NCBI GenBank assembly: GCA_900542175.1
Contig: UQNC01000013.1
Location: forward strand, 1-43,594
Origin: an uncultured Collinsella sp.
GTDB taxonomy: Bacteria > Actinomycetota > Coriobacteriia > Coriobacteriales > Coriobacteriaceae
DNA: 43,594 bases
Reading direction: 5' to 3'
The notes under the pieces: model-generated
The model's input: the letters and a program-made list of their open reading frames with translations, nothing else
What the model was told of the DNA's origin: nothing
Database searches by the model: none
Part shown: piece after piece, positions 22,144 through 30,373 of the stretch
Numbering within the stretch: position 1 is the stretch's first letter
How the letters are laid out: each line of letters starts with the position of its first letter
Made by a program: the position numbers and the translations under genes

Positions 22144-23070
22144 ATGCAATCTCGACAACAGCGCGACATGCAGGCCCAGCCGATATGCAGCCGTCGCATC
22201 TTTTTGGGTAGCGCTCTCGCTGCGAGCGCTTCTGTCGTCGCCGGCGCACTTGCCGGTTGCCAGCGCCCCTCCACGCTGGAAGTAGTTCAACCCACGACGG
22301 GCGGCGGTCGCGACGACCTGTCCGATTCCGTTATCGGCAAGGACAAGATCCGCATCGGTATGGAGGCAGCCTACGCCCCGTACAACTGGCAGGTCTCCGA
22401 AGCCAGCGAGTACACCATCCCCATCGACAACGTGCAGGGCGCCTATGCCGATGGTTACGACGTGCAGATCGCCAAGATCGTCTGCAAGGCCCTCGGCGGC
22501 GAGCCCGTTGCCGTCAAGCAGAGCTTCTCGGGCCTTATCGATTCGCTCAACAACGGCCAGATCGACCTCATCATTGCCGGCATGAGCGCTACGCCCGAGC
22601 GCGAGGAGTCCGTCGGCTTTTCCGACCCGTACTTCATTGGCTACTTTGGCCTGTTCGTAAAAGAGGGCTCGCCCTACCAAAACGCCACCAAGCTCAGCGA
22701 CTTTAGCGGCGCCACGGTGCTCGGCCAAAAGGACACCATGCTCGATACCGTCATCGACGAGATCCCGGGCGTTGTGCACAAAAACCCGGTCGATTCGGTC
22801 CCCACGGTGTTCTCGAACCTGCTGCAGGGCACGTGCGACGCCGTGACCTACAACACGGAGAACGAAAAGGGCTATATGGCCCAAAATCCCGGTATCGTCC
22901 CCATCCACTTTGCCGAGGGCGAGGGCTTTAAGCAGGAGGTCACGGCAAACGTCGGCTGCCGCAAGGGCTCGGACAAGCTGCTTAAGCTCATCGACAAGAC
23001 ACTCAAGGGCATTAGCCAAGAGGAGCGCGACCAAATGTGGGACGCGTGCCTCGACCGTCAGCCGGCATAG
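22144..23070 (+). CDS. Polar amino acid ABC importer, substrate-binding lipoprotein
   Basis: The 308-residue protein has a signal peptide with SRRIFLG (residues 16-22), which fits the Tat motif, and a lipobox ALAGC ending at C39, so it is probably a lipoprotein exported folded by Tat. The mature part is a type II solute-binding protein: IRIGMEAAYAPYNWQ, ADGYDVQIAKIVCKALG, FSGLIDSLNNGQIDLIIAGM, SATPEREESVGFSDPY. These are the patterns of the polar amino acid family (His/Arg/Lys/Gln or cystine). It is the first gene of a three-gene importer operon followed by an M20 peptidase, so the likely cargo is an amino acid or short peptide-like compound. Confidence 0.9.
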   Translation: MQSRQQRDMQAQPICSRRIFLGSALAASASVVAGALAGCQRPSTLEVVQPTTGGGRDDLSDSVIGKDKIRIGMEAAYAPYNWQVSEASEYTIPIDNVQGAYADGYDVQIAKIVCKALGGEPVAVKQSFSGLIDSLNNGQIDLIIAGMSATPEREESVGFSDPYFIGYFGLFVKEGSPYQNATKLSDFSGATVLGQKDTMLDTVIDEIPGVVHKNPVDSVPTVFSNLLQGTCDAVTYNTENEKGYMAQNPGIVPIHFAEGEGFKQEVTANVGCRKGSDKLLKLIDKTLKGISQEERDQMWDACLDRQPA

Positions 23071-23079
23071 GGAGGCAGC

Positions 23080-24228
23080 ATGAAAACCATTAATCGCCTG
23101 GCCTCCTTTATCAAGGCCGACCACCGTTATGTATACCTGGGCACGAGTGTTATCGCGGCGCTCGGCCTGGCGTTTAGCCAACGCAACCCCACGCCGCTGA
23201 GCTTCTTGGCCCCCACCGGTATCTTCCAAGATTGTCTTTGGGCGATCCTGTGGGCGTGGCTCGTCGTGTCGGCGGCGGCGCTCGTCACCAAGCTTATGCA
23301 CTGGAGCGACTATCGCGAAAAGTCGCCGTTCGCATCTGAGCGTTTCCGTCGTGGAGCACGTTTAGGCAGCTACGTCGTGGTCGCCATCGCGGCAGTTTTC
23401 TTTATCGACCGCTGCGTCATGTCGTTTATCGACCTGGTGCAGGTGAGCATTGTCTCGGATTCCAACCCCAGCGACTTTTTGTCGAGCCTGGTCTACATGA
23501 CCTACAAGAGCGGCGACTTCTTCATTCGCGGTATCGAGATCACCATCGCGCTTGCCACCTTCGGCACCGTCATCGCATTCTTCCTGGCACTGCTCTTTGT
23601 GTTCCTGCGTATTCAGACGTTCGACCGCGTGGATAACGACCTGGTGCGCTTCTTTAAGAGTATCGGCCGCGGCTTTGCGACCGTCTACTCCACCATCGTG
23701 CGCGGCACGCCCATGATGGTCCAGGGTCTGCTCATCTATTACGCGGGCTTCACCGTTTTGCGCGGCATGGGCTTCGAGACCGCTCAGGCCAACCAGATCT
23801 GGAGCACCTTCACCGCCGGCCTCGTCACCATCTCGCTCAACTCCACCGCCTACATGATGGAAGTCCTGCGCGGCGGCATCGAGTCCATCGATCCCGGCCA
23901 GGCCGAGGCAGCACGCTCGCTGGGCCTGTCGCAGTGGCAAGCTATGCGCAAAGTCGTGTTCCCCCAGGGCATTAAAAACGCGATCCCGGCGCTCACCAAC
24001 GAGCTCATCATCAACATCAAGGACTCGTCGGTGCTCTCGGTTATCGGCGTGTTCGACCTCATGTACGCCACCACCACCGTCGCCGGCGTGTACTATCGCC
24101 AGATGGAAGTCTACTGCGTGGCGCTCGTGGTCTACCTGATCCTGACGCTCGTGGCGAGCCGCCTGCTCGAGGCCTTTGGCAAAAAGCTCGGTGCCGAGGC
24201 TCCGGCCACGCTGCCCAGCTCCAACTAG
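23080..24228 (+). CDS. Polar amino acid ABC importer, permease
   Basis: The 382-residue protein carries an N-terminal extension of about 140 residues with two or three extra membrane helices before the His/Glu/Gln/Arg/opine-type permease domain. That domain begins near GDFFIRGIEITIALATFGTV. The cytoplasmic EAA loop is intact (GQAEAARSLGLSQWQAMRKV, then VFPQGIKNAIPAL) and contacts the ATPase. The extension makes it longer than the usual 215-250 residues of this family. It starts nine bases after the binding-protein gene with GGGAGG upstream. Confidence 0.9.
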   Translation: MKTINRLASFIKADHRYVYLGTSVIAALGLAFSQRNPTPLSFLAPTGIFQDCLWAILWAWLVVSAAALVTKLMHWSDYREKSPFASERFRRGARLGSYVVVAIAAVFFIDRCVMSFIDLVQVSIVSDSNPSDFLSSLVYMTYKSGDFFIRGIEITIALATFGTVIAFFLALLFVFLRIQTFDRVDNDLVRFFKSIGRGFATVYSTIVRGTPMMVQGLLIYYAGFTVLRGMGFETAQANQIWSTFTAGLVTISLNSTAYMMEVLRGGIESIDPGQAEAARSLGLSQWQAMRKVVFPQGIKNAIPALTNELIINIKDSSVLSVIGVFDLMYATTTVAGVYYRQMEVYCVALVVYLILTLVASRLLEAFGKKLGAEAPATLPSSN

Positions 24229-24250
24229 GCGCAAGACGAGGAGATTCATC

Positions 24251-25033
24251 ATGGCAGATACCGTTACTACCGGCGCTGCGGCCGCGCAAACCAAAGAGCC
24301 GCTCATCCGCGTTGAGGGCCTGCGCAAGAGCTTTGGCTCGCTCGAGGTGCTCAAGGGCATCGACCTGGCCGTTAGCCCCGGCGAGGTCGTCACCATCATC
24401 GGCGCCTCGGGCTCGGGCAAGTCGACCTTCCTGCGCTGCCTCAACCTGCTCGAGACCCCGGACGCAGGCCACATCTGGTTCCACGGCCAGGACCTCACGG
24501 CCGAGCGCTGCAACATCAACAAGCTGCGCGAGGACATCGGCATGGTGTTCCAGGGCTTTAACCTGTTCAACAACATGGATGTGCTCGACAACTGCACGCT
24601 CGCGCCCGTCACGCTCAAAAAGATGAGCAAGGCCGAGGCTGAAAAAATTGCGATGGAGCATCTGACGAGTGTGGGACTCGAAAAATTCGCGCACGCCGCC
24701 GTGGGTCGCCTGTCCGGTGGTCAAAAGCAGCGCGTGGCCATCGCTCGTGCTCTATGCATGAACCCGCAGATCATGCTGTTCGACGAGCCGACCTCCGCAC
24801 TCGACCCCGAGATCGTGGGCGAGGTGCTCGAGGTCATGCGCAAGCTCGCTGCCGACGGCATGACCATGGTCGTCGTCACGCACGAGATGGCCTTTGCCCG
24901 CACGGTGTCCGACCGCGTGGTCTTCATGGACAAGGGCGTGGTGCTCGAGGATGCCGCGCCGGCCGAGCTCTTTGGCAACCCCAAACACCAGCGTACCCGC
25001 GAGTTCCTCTCGCGTTATCTCGAGGACAAATAA
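24251..25033 (+). CDS. Polar amino acid ABC importer, ATP-binding protein
   Basis: The 260-residue ATPase has all motifs: GASGSGKSTF (Walker A), Q-loop VFQGFNLFNNM, signature LSGGQKQRVAIARAL, Walker B IMLFDEPTSALDPE and the switch His in VVVTHEMAFAR. These are typical of GlnQ/HisP-type importers. ATG 24251 has GAGGAG eight bases upstream. A GC-rich hairpin follows the gene, then the M20 peptidase. Confidence 0.93.
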   Translation: MADTVTTGAAAAQTKEPLIRVEGLRKSFGSLEVLKGIDLAVSPGEVVTIIGASGSGKSTFLRCLNLLETPDAGHIWFHGQDLTAERCNINKLREDIGMVFQGFNLFNNMDVLDNCTLAPVTLKKMSKAEAEKIAMEHLTSVGLEKFAHAAVGRLSGGQKQRVAIARALCMNPQIMLFDEPTSALDPEIVGEVLEVMRKLAADGMTMVVVTHEMAFARTVSDRVVFMDKGVVLEDAAPAELFGNPKHQRTREFLSRYLEDK

Positions 25034-25058
25034 CCGACCGCAAACGCTTACGTTGCAG

Positions 25059-25083
25059 GGCCGCTCCCGTGGGGCGGCCTTTG
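25059..25083 (+). terminator. Terminator after the ABC importer operon
   Basis: GGCCGCTCC (25059-25067) pairs with GGGGCGGCC (25071-25079) with one G-U, followed by TTTG. The short T-run suggests partial read-through into the peptidase gene 23 bases on. Confidence 0.55.
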
Positions 25084-25105
25084 TCGTCACAATCGAAAGG
25101 ATGTC

Positions 25106-26521
25106 ATGGCCGAGGTTTGGCGCTTCTTTGCGCATGAGGACGATTTTGCCGATATAGACGAGGTCAGCGCGTGCGAGCGCTTGGGCCGCGTGCTGTCGTT
25201 TCCGACCATTTCGAGCATGGATGCCGAGGCGGTGGACTGGCAGCCCTTCGACGACCTGCGCGCCTATATGCAGCAGGCCTGGCCGCGCGTGTTTGCGGCG
25301 GGCGAGGTCGAGCTTATCGACCACTCGCTGTTGGTGACGCTTGTCGGCTCCGACCCTGCTCTCAATCCCGTTATGCTCATGGGCCACATGGACGTGGTCC
25401 CCGTGGTGCCGGGTACCGAGGCCGACTGGACGCACGCCCCCTTTAGCGGGCACGTGGACGACACCTACATTTGGGGCCGCGGCGCTATCGACATGAAGGA
25501 TCAGGTCGCAGGCATTCTCGAGGCGGTTGAGTATGCATTGGCGCACGGTTGGGAGCACAAGCGTTCGCTGTTGCTCGCCTTTGGCCAGGACGAGGAAACC
25601 ACGCAGTACGGCGCTGGAGCTATCGGCCGCGTGCTCGAGGAGCGCGGTGTTGAGCTCGAGTTCCTGATCGACGAGGGCGACTACCGCATCGTTCCGGCTG
25701 CCGAGTACGGCGCGGGCGAGGGCTGGCTTATGCATGCCGACCTGGCCGAAAAGGGCTATGCCGATATCGTGCTCAAGACGAAGAGCGCGGGCGGGCATTC
25801 GTCTAACCCCTACGGCGGCACGTCGCTCGAGGTGCTCAGCCGTGCCATCGCCGCAATCTGCGATATCGAGTGGCCGACGCGCGTGACCGATCTGCTTGCC
25901 GCGCAGCTTGTCGAGCTGGGGCTCTACACGGCGGATGAGATTGCCGCCAACGGGGGCGCCATTGTCCGCGATTGCCTCGCCAGCAAGAAGCTCTATCCGC
26001 TGGTGACGACCACCTGCGCGCCCACGCAGATCGAGGGAGGCAGCGCCGGCGCCAACGTGATGCCGCAGGATATGTGGGCCAACATTAACTTCCGCATGCT
26101 CGAGGGCACGAGCGTGGCCGACGTTGTGGCGCGCTGCCGTGAGGCGGTTGCCGGGGCGGACCTTGCCGGTCGTGTCGAAGTGGAGCTGGGCCCCGGCAGC
26201 TCCGAGCCCTCGCCGTCCCCGCGCATCGGTGGTCCCGGCCTCGAGGCGGTTCGCTCCATCGCCGCCCGCTATTTCTGCGATCCAAAGGGGACGGAGGAAA
26301 ACGGATCATCCGAGCCGTTGGCGATTGTCCCCTCGACCGTGATCGGCGCGACCGACGCTGCCAACTACCAGCACATTTGCTCCGAATGCATTCGTTTTTC
26401 GGCGTTTGTGGTCGACGATGACGAGTGCGACCGCGGCGTCCACGGCACCAACGAGCGCATCACCCGCCGCGCCTACCTCCAGGGTGTTCGCTTCCTCATC
26501 GCCCTGCTCCATACGCTCTAG
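25106..26521 (+). CDS. M20-family zinc peptidase (carboxypeptidase S-like)
   Basis: The 471-residue protein shows the M20 metal-site motifs: MGHMDVVPV (His and Asp ligand segment), WGRGAIDMKD (bridging Asp), and FGQDEETTQYGAGAI (catalytic Glu and ligand Glu). AGGHSSNP marks the dimerisation domain. The final metal ligand His lies in VHGTNERI. Its length and the GRGAIDMKDQVA pattern fit the carboxypeptidase S / ArgE-DapE-like branch, which cleaves dipeptides or N-acyl amino acids. Its location right after an amino acid importer suggests it processes the imported compound in the cytoplasm. No signal peptide is present. A palindromic repeat touches the stop codon. Confidence 0.88.
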   Translation: MAEVWRFFAHEDDFADIDEVSACERLGRVLSFPTISSMDAEAVDWQPFDDLRAYMQQAWPRVFAAGEVELIDHSLLVTLVGSDPALNPVMLMGHMDVVPVVPGTEADWTHAPFSGHVDDTYIWGRGAIDMKDQVAGILEAVEYALAHGWEHKRSLLLAFGQDEETTQYGAGAIGRVLEERGVELEFLIDEGDYRIVPAAEYGAGEGWLMHADLAEKGYADIVLKTKSAGGHSSNPYGGTSLEVLSRAIAAICDIEWPTRVTDLLAAQLVELGLYTADEIAANGGAIVRDCLASKKLYPLVTTTCAPTQIEGGSAGANVMPQDMWANINFRMLEGTSVADVVARCREAVAGADLAGRVEVELGPGSSEPSPSPRIGGPGLEAVRSIAARYFCDPKGTEENGSSEPLAIVPSTVIGATDAANYQHICSECIRFSAFVVDDDECDRGVHGTNERITRRAYLQGVRFLIALLHTL

Positions 26522-26555
26522 AATCCGACAAAGGGACTCTCCCTTTGTCGGATTC
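26521..26555. repeat. Short palindromic repeat, copy 6
   Basis: GAATCCGACAAAGGGA (26521-26536) and TCCCTTTGTCGGATTC (26540-26555) pair perfectly around CTC. The outer bases differ from other copies in a compensated way. Confidence 0.75.
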
Positions 26556-26644
26556 CGTGCGGGTTGTATGCAGGTTTGCCTGCGCACGCTATCATGTATG
26601 GGTTAGACCGCAACTATGTACCCCCCATACGCGAAGGGATGCGC

Positions 26645-26671
26645 ATGTATCTGAAGATCGACATGTTCTAG
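26645..26671 (+). CDS. Possible tiny ORF (MYLKIDMF)
   Basis: ATG at 26645 has AAGGGA five bases upstream and the frame ends at TAG after eight codons. It lies in the leader region about 80 bases before prfA. It might be a leader peptide or chance. No attenuator-type terminator with a T-run is seen after it. Confidence 0.25.
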   Translation: MYLKIDMF

Positions 26672-26753
26672 CCGGGCTTTACCCCCGCAGCGGCGCCCCG
26701 CGCCCCATCAATTCTGCCGATTTTCACCTTCACGCATATAAAAGGAGTCCGTC

Positions 26754-27821
26754 ATGCGCGACAAGCTCGAAAAGATCATCAAGGCCTACGAGGAGCTCGA
26801 GAAGAAGCTTTCCGACCCGGCCGTCGCCTCCGATATCAAGGAGTTCACGCGTCTCAACAAGGAGTACGCGCACCAGTCCGACCTCATCGCTGCCTCGCGC
26901 GAGTACATCGGCGCGCTCGATGACATCGAGGCTGCCAAGGAAATGCTCCACGATACTACCGATGCCGATGAGAAGGAGATGCTCCAGATGGACATCTCCG
27001 AAAACGAGGCCAAGCTTCCCCAGCTCGAGGAAGACATTAAGTACATGCTCATCCCGGGCGACCCCAACGACGACAAGAACACCATCGTCGAGATTCGCTC
27101 CGCCGCTGGTGGCGACGAGGCGGCCATCTTTGCCGGCGATCTGTACAAGATGTATCAGCGCTTCTGCGAGTCGCGCGGCTGGAAGACCACCGTGCTCGAC
27201 TCCAGCCCCAGCGAGGCCGGCGGCTTTAAGTCCATCGAGTTCAAGGTCGAGGGCGACCGCGTCTACTCCGTCATGAAGTTCGAGTCCGGCGTGCACCGCG
27301 TCCAGCGCGTTCCCAAGACCGAGTCCCAGGGCCGTATCCAGACCTCCACGGCGACCGTCGCCGTACTTCCCGAAGCCGAGGAGATCGACGTCCAGATCAA
27401 CCAGTCCGACCTGCGCATCGATACCTACTGTGCCTCCGGCCCTGGCGGTCAGTGCGTTAACACCACCTACTCCGCCGTGCGCATCACCCACCTGCCCACC
27501 AACACCGTGGTGCAGTCGCAGGAACAGCGCTCCCAGATCCAGAACCGCGAAGTCTGCATGCAGATGCTGCGCGCCCGTCTGTACGAGATGGAGCTCGAGA
27601 AGCAGCAGGCAGAGCTCGGTGCTGAGCGCCAGAGCCAGATCGGCCACGGCAACCGTTCCGAGAAGATCCGTACCTACAACCAGCCCCAGGACCGCGTGAC
27701 CGATCACCGCATCGGTTTCAACTCCACCTACAATGGCGTCCTCCTGGGCGACCAGCTCGGCACCGTCATCGAGGCGCTCGCCGCCGCCGAGCGTGCCGAG
27801 AAGCTGGCACAGGCGGTCTAA
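26754..27821 (+). CDS. prfA: Peptide chain release factor 1
   Basis: The 355-residue protein has the full RF1 layout. An N-terminal coiled-coil domain is followed by IVEIRSAAGGDEAAIFAGDL. The stop-codon recognition tripeptide is P-K-T at 187-189 (RVPKTESQGR), in the P-x-T position typical of RF1 rather than RF2. The universal GGQ is at 231-233 (ASGPGGQCVNTTYSAVRI). It releases peptides at UAA and UAG. AAAAGGAG precedes ATG 26754. prmC, which methylates the GGQ glutamine, follows about 590 bases downstream, separated by structured element B. Confidence 0.97.
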   Translation: MRDKLEKIIKAYEELEKKLSDPAVASDIKEFTRLNKEYAHQSDLIAASREYIGALDDIEAAKEMLHDTTDADEKEMLQMDISENEAKLPQLEEDIKYMLIPGDPNDDKNTIVEIRSAAGGDEAAIFAGDLYKMYQRFCESRGWKTTVLDSSPSEAGGFKSIEFKVEGDRVYSVMKFESGVHRVQRVPKTESQGRIQTSTATVAVLPEAEEIDVQINQSDLRIDTYCASGPGGQCVNTTYSAVRITHLPTNTVVQSQEQRSQIQNREVCMQMLRARLYEMELEKQQAELGAERQSQIGHGNRSEKIRTYNQPQDRVTDHRIGFNSTYNGVLLGDQLGTVIEALAAAERAEKLAQAV

Positions 27822-27822
27822 G

Positions 27823-27987
27823 TTCCGCCGTTCTACCGAACGGCGGACCAGCCGACGCTGCGCGCCGCCCAGAGCGACAATTTGTCATTCAAAAGGCAAG
27901 GCATGACCAGAAGGTCTATGCCTTGCCTTTTTCATGCCAACTTGTTCGCTCTGGACGTCGCTCGCTGGCATTGCCAAAACATCGGCG
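27823..27987. repeat. Intergenic structured element, full copy (B), with terminator hairpin
   Basis: Head CCGCCGTTC-TACC-GAACGGCGG, nine perfect pairs. Outer stem CCAGAGCGA with TCGCTCTGG. Inner hairpin identical to copy A, with flanking A and T runs. Tail GCTGGCATTGCCAAAACATC. It starts just after the prfA stop and probably ends the prfA transcript. Confidence 0.75.
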
Positions 27988-28410
27988 TTTCCTTGGTTGT
28001 CAAATGATCCGTAGGGAGTCATTGGGGACATTGCTTTGAGATGTTATTCAATCGGTTTTGATGGCCTTTGAGCTGCTTACCTGCTTAAAGTAATTAACGG
28101 CATGCATCTGCAATTGAAAATATTGCTCGAAAAAACGTCCAAGAAATCGCGGGGCGATTTTTGACGCGTCGCGCGTCAAGCGATGTGGCAAGCGTTTGGT
28201 TAGATATTGGTCAGTTTTGGGGCAACCTTGCCAAAAGCTTGACGGATGCAGATTTAGACGTCGACGAATGAACACTTCAGGTGGGCTCCAAGCAAAATTC
28301 TGGGCTGATTCTCGATAATCGCCTTCAATCGTCCCTTGCCAGGCGCTGGCCTCGCTTACAATCTGCTCCGACATTCGCGCGCCGCCCGGCGCTTAAGAGG
28401 GGAGGGCCCC
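27988..28410 (+). other. 423-base AT-richer intergenic region with an open, possibly decayed coding stretch
   Basis: No confident gene. After about 28020-28038, which resembles the DNA after element A, the base composition drops in GC. One forward frame is open from 28098 to the TGA at 28269-28271 and reads like protein in its second half (VASVWLDIGQFWGNLAKSLT then DADLDVDE). It has no good start: GTG 28185 and TTG 28161 lack ribosome sites. It may be the tail of a lost gene or a dispersed repeat. TACAAT at 28357-28362, 15 bases after TTGCCA, is a weak promoter candidate for prmC. Confidence 0.4.
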
Positions 28411-29661
28411 ATGGCAAACGAGATCTGGACCATCAAGCGTTGTCTCGAGTGGACCAAGGAGTACCTGGCCGAGCGCGGCGAGGAGCACCCCCGTCTTTCT
28501 GCTGAGTGGCTGCTCTGCGCTGCCACGGGTTTGGCACGCATCGACTTATATATGCGCATGGACGAGACGCTTAACGCGGCCCAGCTCGAGACCATGCACG
28601 CGGCCGTTGTCCGCCGCGCTAAGGGCGAGCCGCTGCAATACATCACGGGCAGTACGCAGTTTCGCATGATCGACGTCGCGTGCGCCCCCGGTGTGCTCAT
28701 TCCGCGCCCCGAGACCGAGATGCTCGTCGAGGAAGTCCTCAATTATCTGGATGCCGAGGTGCTGAGCCCCGAGGCTGCTGCCCGCCAGCGTGTTGAGCTG
28801 CCTTGGAACGATGAGGTCGAAGAGGCCCGCAAAGCCGAGGCCGCGCTGGCAGACGAACGCGCGACCGCCGAGCGCCGTGCCGCTAACCTGACGGCTGCCG
28901 ATGAGGCGGCGCTAGGCAGCGACGTGCTGGGTAGCCGTGCCTATGCTGAGGAACTGGCCGACCGCGAGGCCGAGGAAGCCGCCGCACAGGCAGCGGAAGC
29001 CGAGACTGCGGAAGCTGCTGAGCCCGAGCTCGACGAATACGGCATCGCCATCGAGGGTGCCGACCAGGAGACGGTTTCAGCTCAGGATGCCGCTGCGCCT
29101 GCCCCAGCCGAGCCCCGCACTGCTCGCGTTCTCGAGGTCGGCTGCGGCACGGGCTGCATCTCGCTCTCTCTTGCTTGGGAGCGCCGCGGCCACGTTACCT
29201 GCACCGCTACCGATATTGAGCCGCGTGCTATCGATCTGGCCACCAAAAACCGCGACGCGCTCGGCCTCACGGCAGATGAGGTTGCCTTCAGCCTCACCAA
29301 CCTGGTGAGCTCCATTCCCCACGACGAGTGGGGCACCTTCGACGTGCTCGTCTCCAACCCGCCTTACATCCCGACCGACGTTATGCGCTCGCTGCCGCAC
29401 GAGGTCAAGGACTTCGAGCCCGATTTGGCGCTCGAGGGCGGTGCCGATGGCCTGGATATCTTCCGCCGCCTGCTCAATGCGGCGCCCTATATGCTGCGCG
29501 CCGGCGGCCTGTTTGCCTGCGAGCTCTACGAGGGTGCCCTCGACGCTGCCGCTGAGCTCTGCCGCCAGGCGGGTCTATCGGATGTGCGCATCGTCCGCGA
29601 CCTCACCGATCGCCCCCGCATCGTTCGGGCCGTCGTCACCGAGCCCAAGCAACGCCAGTAA
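28411..29661 (+). CDS. prmC: Release factor glutamine methyltransferase with a large acidic insertion
   Basis: The 416-residue protein has the PrmC N-terminal helical domain, the linker hairpin (GEPLQYITGSTQFRMIDVA, then LIPRPETEMLVEEVL), and the methyltransferase domain with SAM motif LEVGCGTGCISLSLA and catalytic NPPY at 316-319. Usual PrmC is about 280 residues. The excess is one insertion at about residues 114-236, rich in Ala and Glu and of low complexity, between the linker and the SAM motif. The enzyme methylates the glutamine of the GGQ motif in RF1 and RF2. ATG 28411 has GGGGAGG upstream. A hicAB module separates it from sua5. Confidence 0.93.
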   Translation: MANEIWTIKRCLEWTKEYLAERGEEHPRLSAEWLLCAATGLARIDLYMRMDETLNAAQLETMHAAVVRRAKGEPLQYITGSTQFRMIDVACAPGVLIPRPETEMLVEEVLNYLDAEVLSPEAAARQRVELPWNDEVEEARKAEAALADERATAERRAANLTAADEAALGSDVLGSRAYAEELADREAEEAAAQAAEAETAEAAEPELDEYGIAIEGADQETVSAQDAAAPAPAEPRTARVLEVGCGTGCISLSLAWERRGHVTCTATDIEPRAIDLATKNRDALGLTADEVAFSLTNLVSSIPHDEWGTFDVLVSNPPYIPTDVMRSLPHEVKDFEPDLALEGGADGLDIFRRLLNAAPYMLRAGGLFACELYEGALDAAAELCRQAGLSDVRIVRDLTDRPRIVRAVVTEPKQRQ

Positions 29662-29675
29662 TATTTATTAACTGG

Positions 29676-29704
29676 TTAGCAAAAATTATAAAGTAGTTTA
29701 TAAT
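29676..29704 (+). promoter_or_regulatory. Promoter of hicAB
   Basis: TTAGCA (29676-29681), 17-base spacer, perfect TATAAT (29699-29704), in AT-rich DNA unlike its surroundings. Confidence 0.75.
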
Positions 29705-29705
29705 T
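29684..29705. promoter_or_regulatory. Operator palindrome at the hicAB promoter
   Basis: AATTATAAA (29684-29692) and TTTATAATT (29697-29705) are perfect 9-base arms around GTAG and cover the -10 box. HicB antitoxins repress their own operons, so this is the likely site. Confidence 0.65.
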
Positions 29706-29729
29706 AGGACGGCTGAAAGAGGTCGGCCC

Positions 29730-29915
29730 ATGCAACCTCCTACCTTTCGGGAAATCATTGCCCTACTCAAGCACGATGGATTCGTGAAGGTCGCGCAAGT
29801 CGGTAGTCATGCTAAGTATGTTTCTGGTGACCGTGTTGTCACCGTGAACGGCTCTGGTGGTGATCGACCAAAGAAGGGCACGTGGGTAAGTATTCGTCGC
29901 CAAGCTGGATGGTAG
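29730..29915 (+). CDS. hicA: HicA-family mRNA interferase toxin
   Basis: The 61-residue protein has the typical size and fold pattern. A first helix with REIIALLKHDGFVKV is followed by the catalytic His in VGSHAKYV (H27) and the strand pattern RVVTVNGSGGDRPKKGTWVS. HicA toxins bind RNA through a dsRBD-like fold and cleave mRNA under stress. The gene is 11 bases upstream of hicB, and the toxin-first order is normal for HicAB. Confidence 0.88.
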   Translation: MQPPTFREIIALLKHDGFVKVAQVGSHAKYVSGDRVVTVNGSGGDRPKKGTWVSIRRQAGW

Positions 29916-29926
29916 TTGGAGGCAAA

Positions 29927-30373
29927 ATGAGGCAGCGATTTACCTATGACTGCGTTCTCATAAAAGAAGACGACGGTTACTGCGCCAGCTTCCCGCAGAT
30001 TCCCGGCGCTTTTGCCGATGGCGATACACGCGAAGAAGCTATTGCCCATGCCACCGAGGCGCTGATGGCGTTTTTGGCCGATGACCTCAACAACGGTTTG
30101 ACTCCGGCGGGGTACGAACGCTCGGCCGAGGTCGTGGCCCTTTCGGTCGAAATCGACCACGAGGACGCTCGGGAAGCGGCGTGCCGAACATTTAAAGACG
30201 CTGCGCTGGACCTCAAAGTCTCCGCTCCGCGGATTACCGCGCTGGTCAAAGCAGGAAAGCTCGATGTTGAACTCGTCGACGGCCGTCGGATGATAACGAT
30301 AGACAGCATCGAGCGCTACGCCGCCCAAGAACGCCACGCCGGCAGGCCAAAGAAGTTCGTCGCGGTCCAATAA
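29927..30373 (+). CDS. hicB: HicB-family antitoxin with a C-terminal helix-turn-helix
   Basis: The 148-residue protein has the N-terminal HicB partial RNase H-like fold (DCVLIKEDDGYCASFPQIPG, then AFADGDTREEAIAHATEAL). After it comes a second domain, ISAPR-type (KVSAPRITALVKAGKLDVEL, then VDGRRMITIDSIERYAAQ), which looks like an excisionase/MerR-like winged helix rather than the usual ribbon-helix-helix. It neutralises HicA and should bind the operator at 29684. ATG 29927 has GGAGG four bases upstream; the earlier GTG at 29882 overlaps hicA and lacks a ribosome site. Confidence 0.85.
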   Translation: MRQRFTYDCVLIKEDDGYCASFPQIPGAFADGDTREEAIAHATEALMAFLADDLNNGLTPAGYERSAEVVALSVEIDHEDAREAACRTFKDAALDLKVSAPRITALVKAGKLDVELVDGRRMITIDSIERYAAQERHAGRPKKFVAVQ

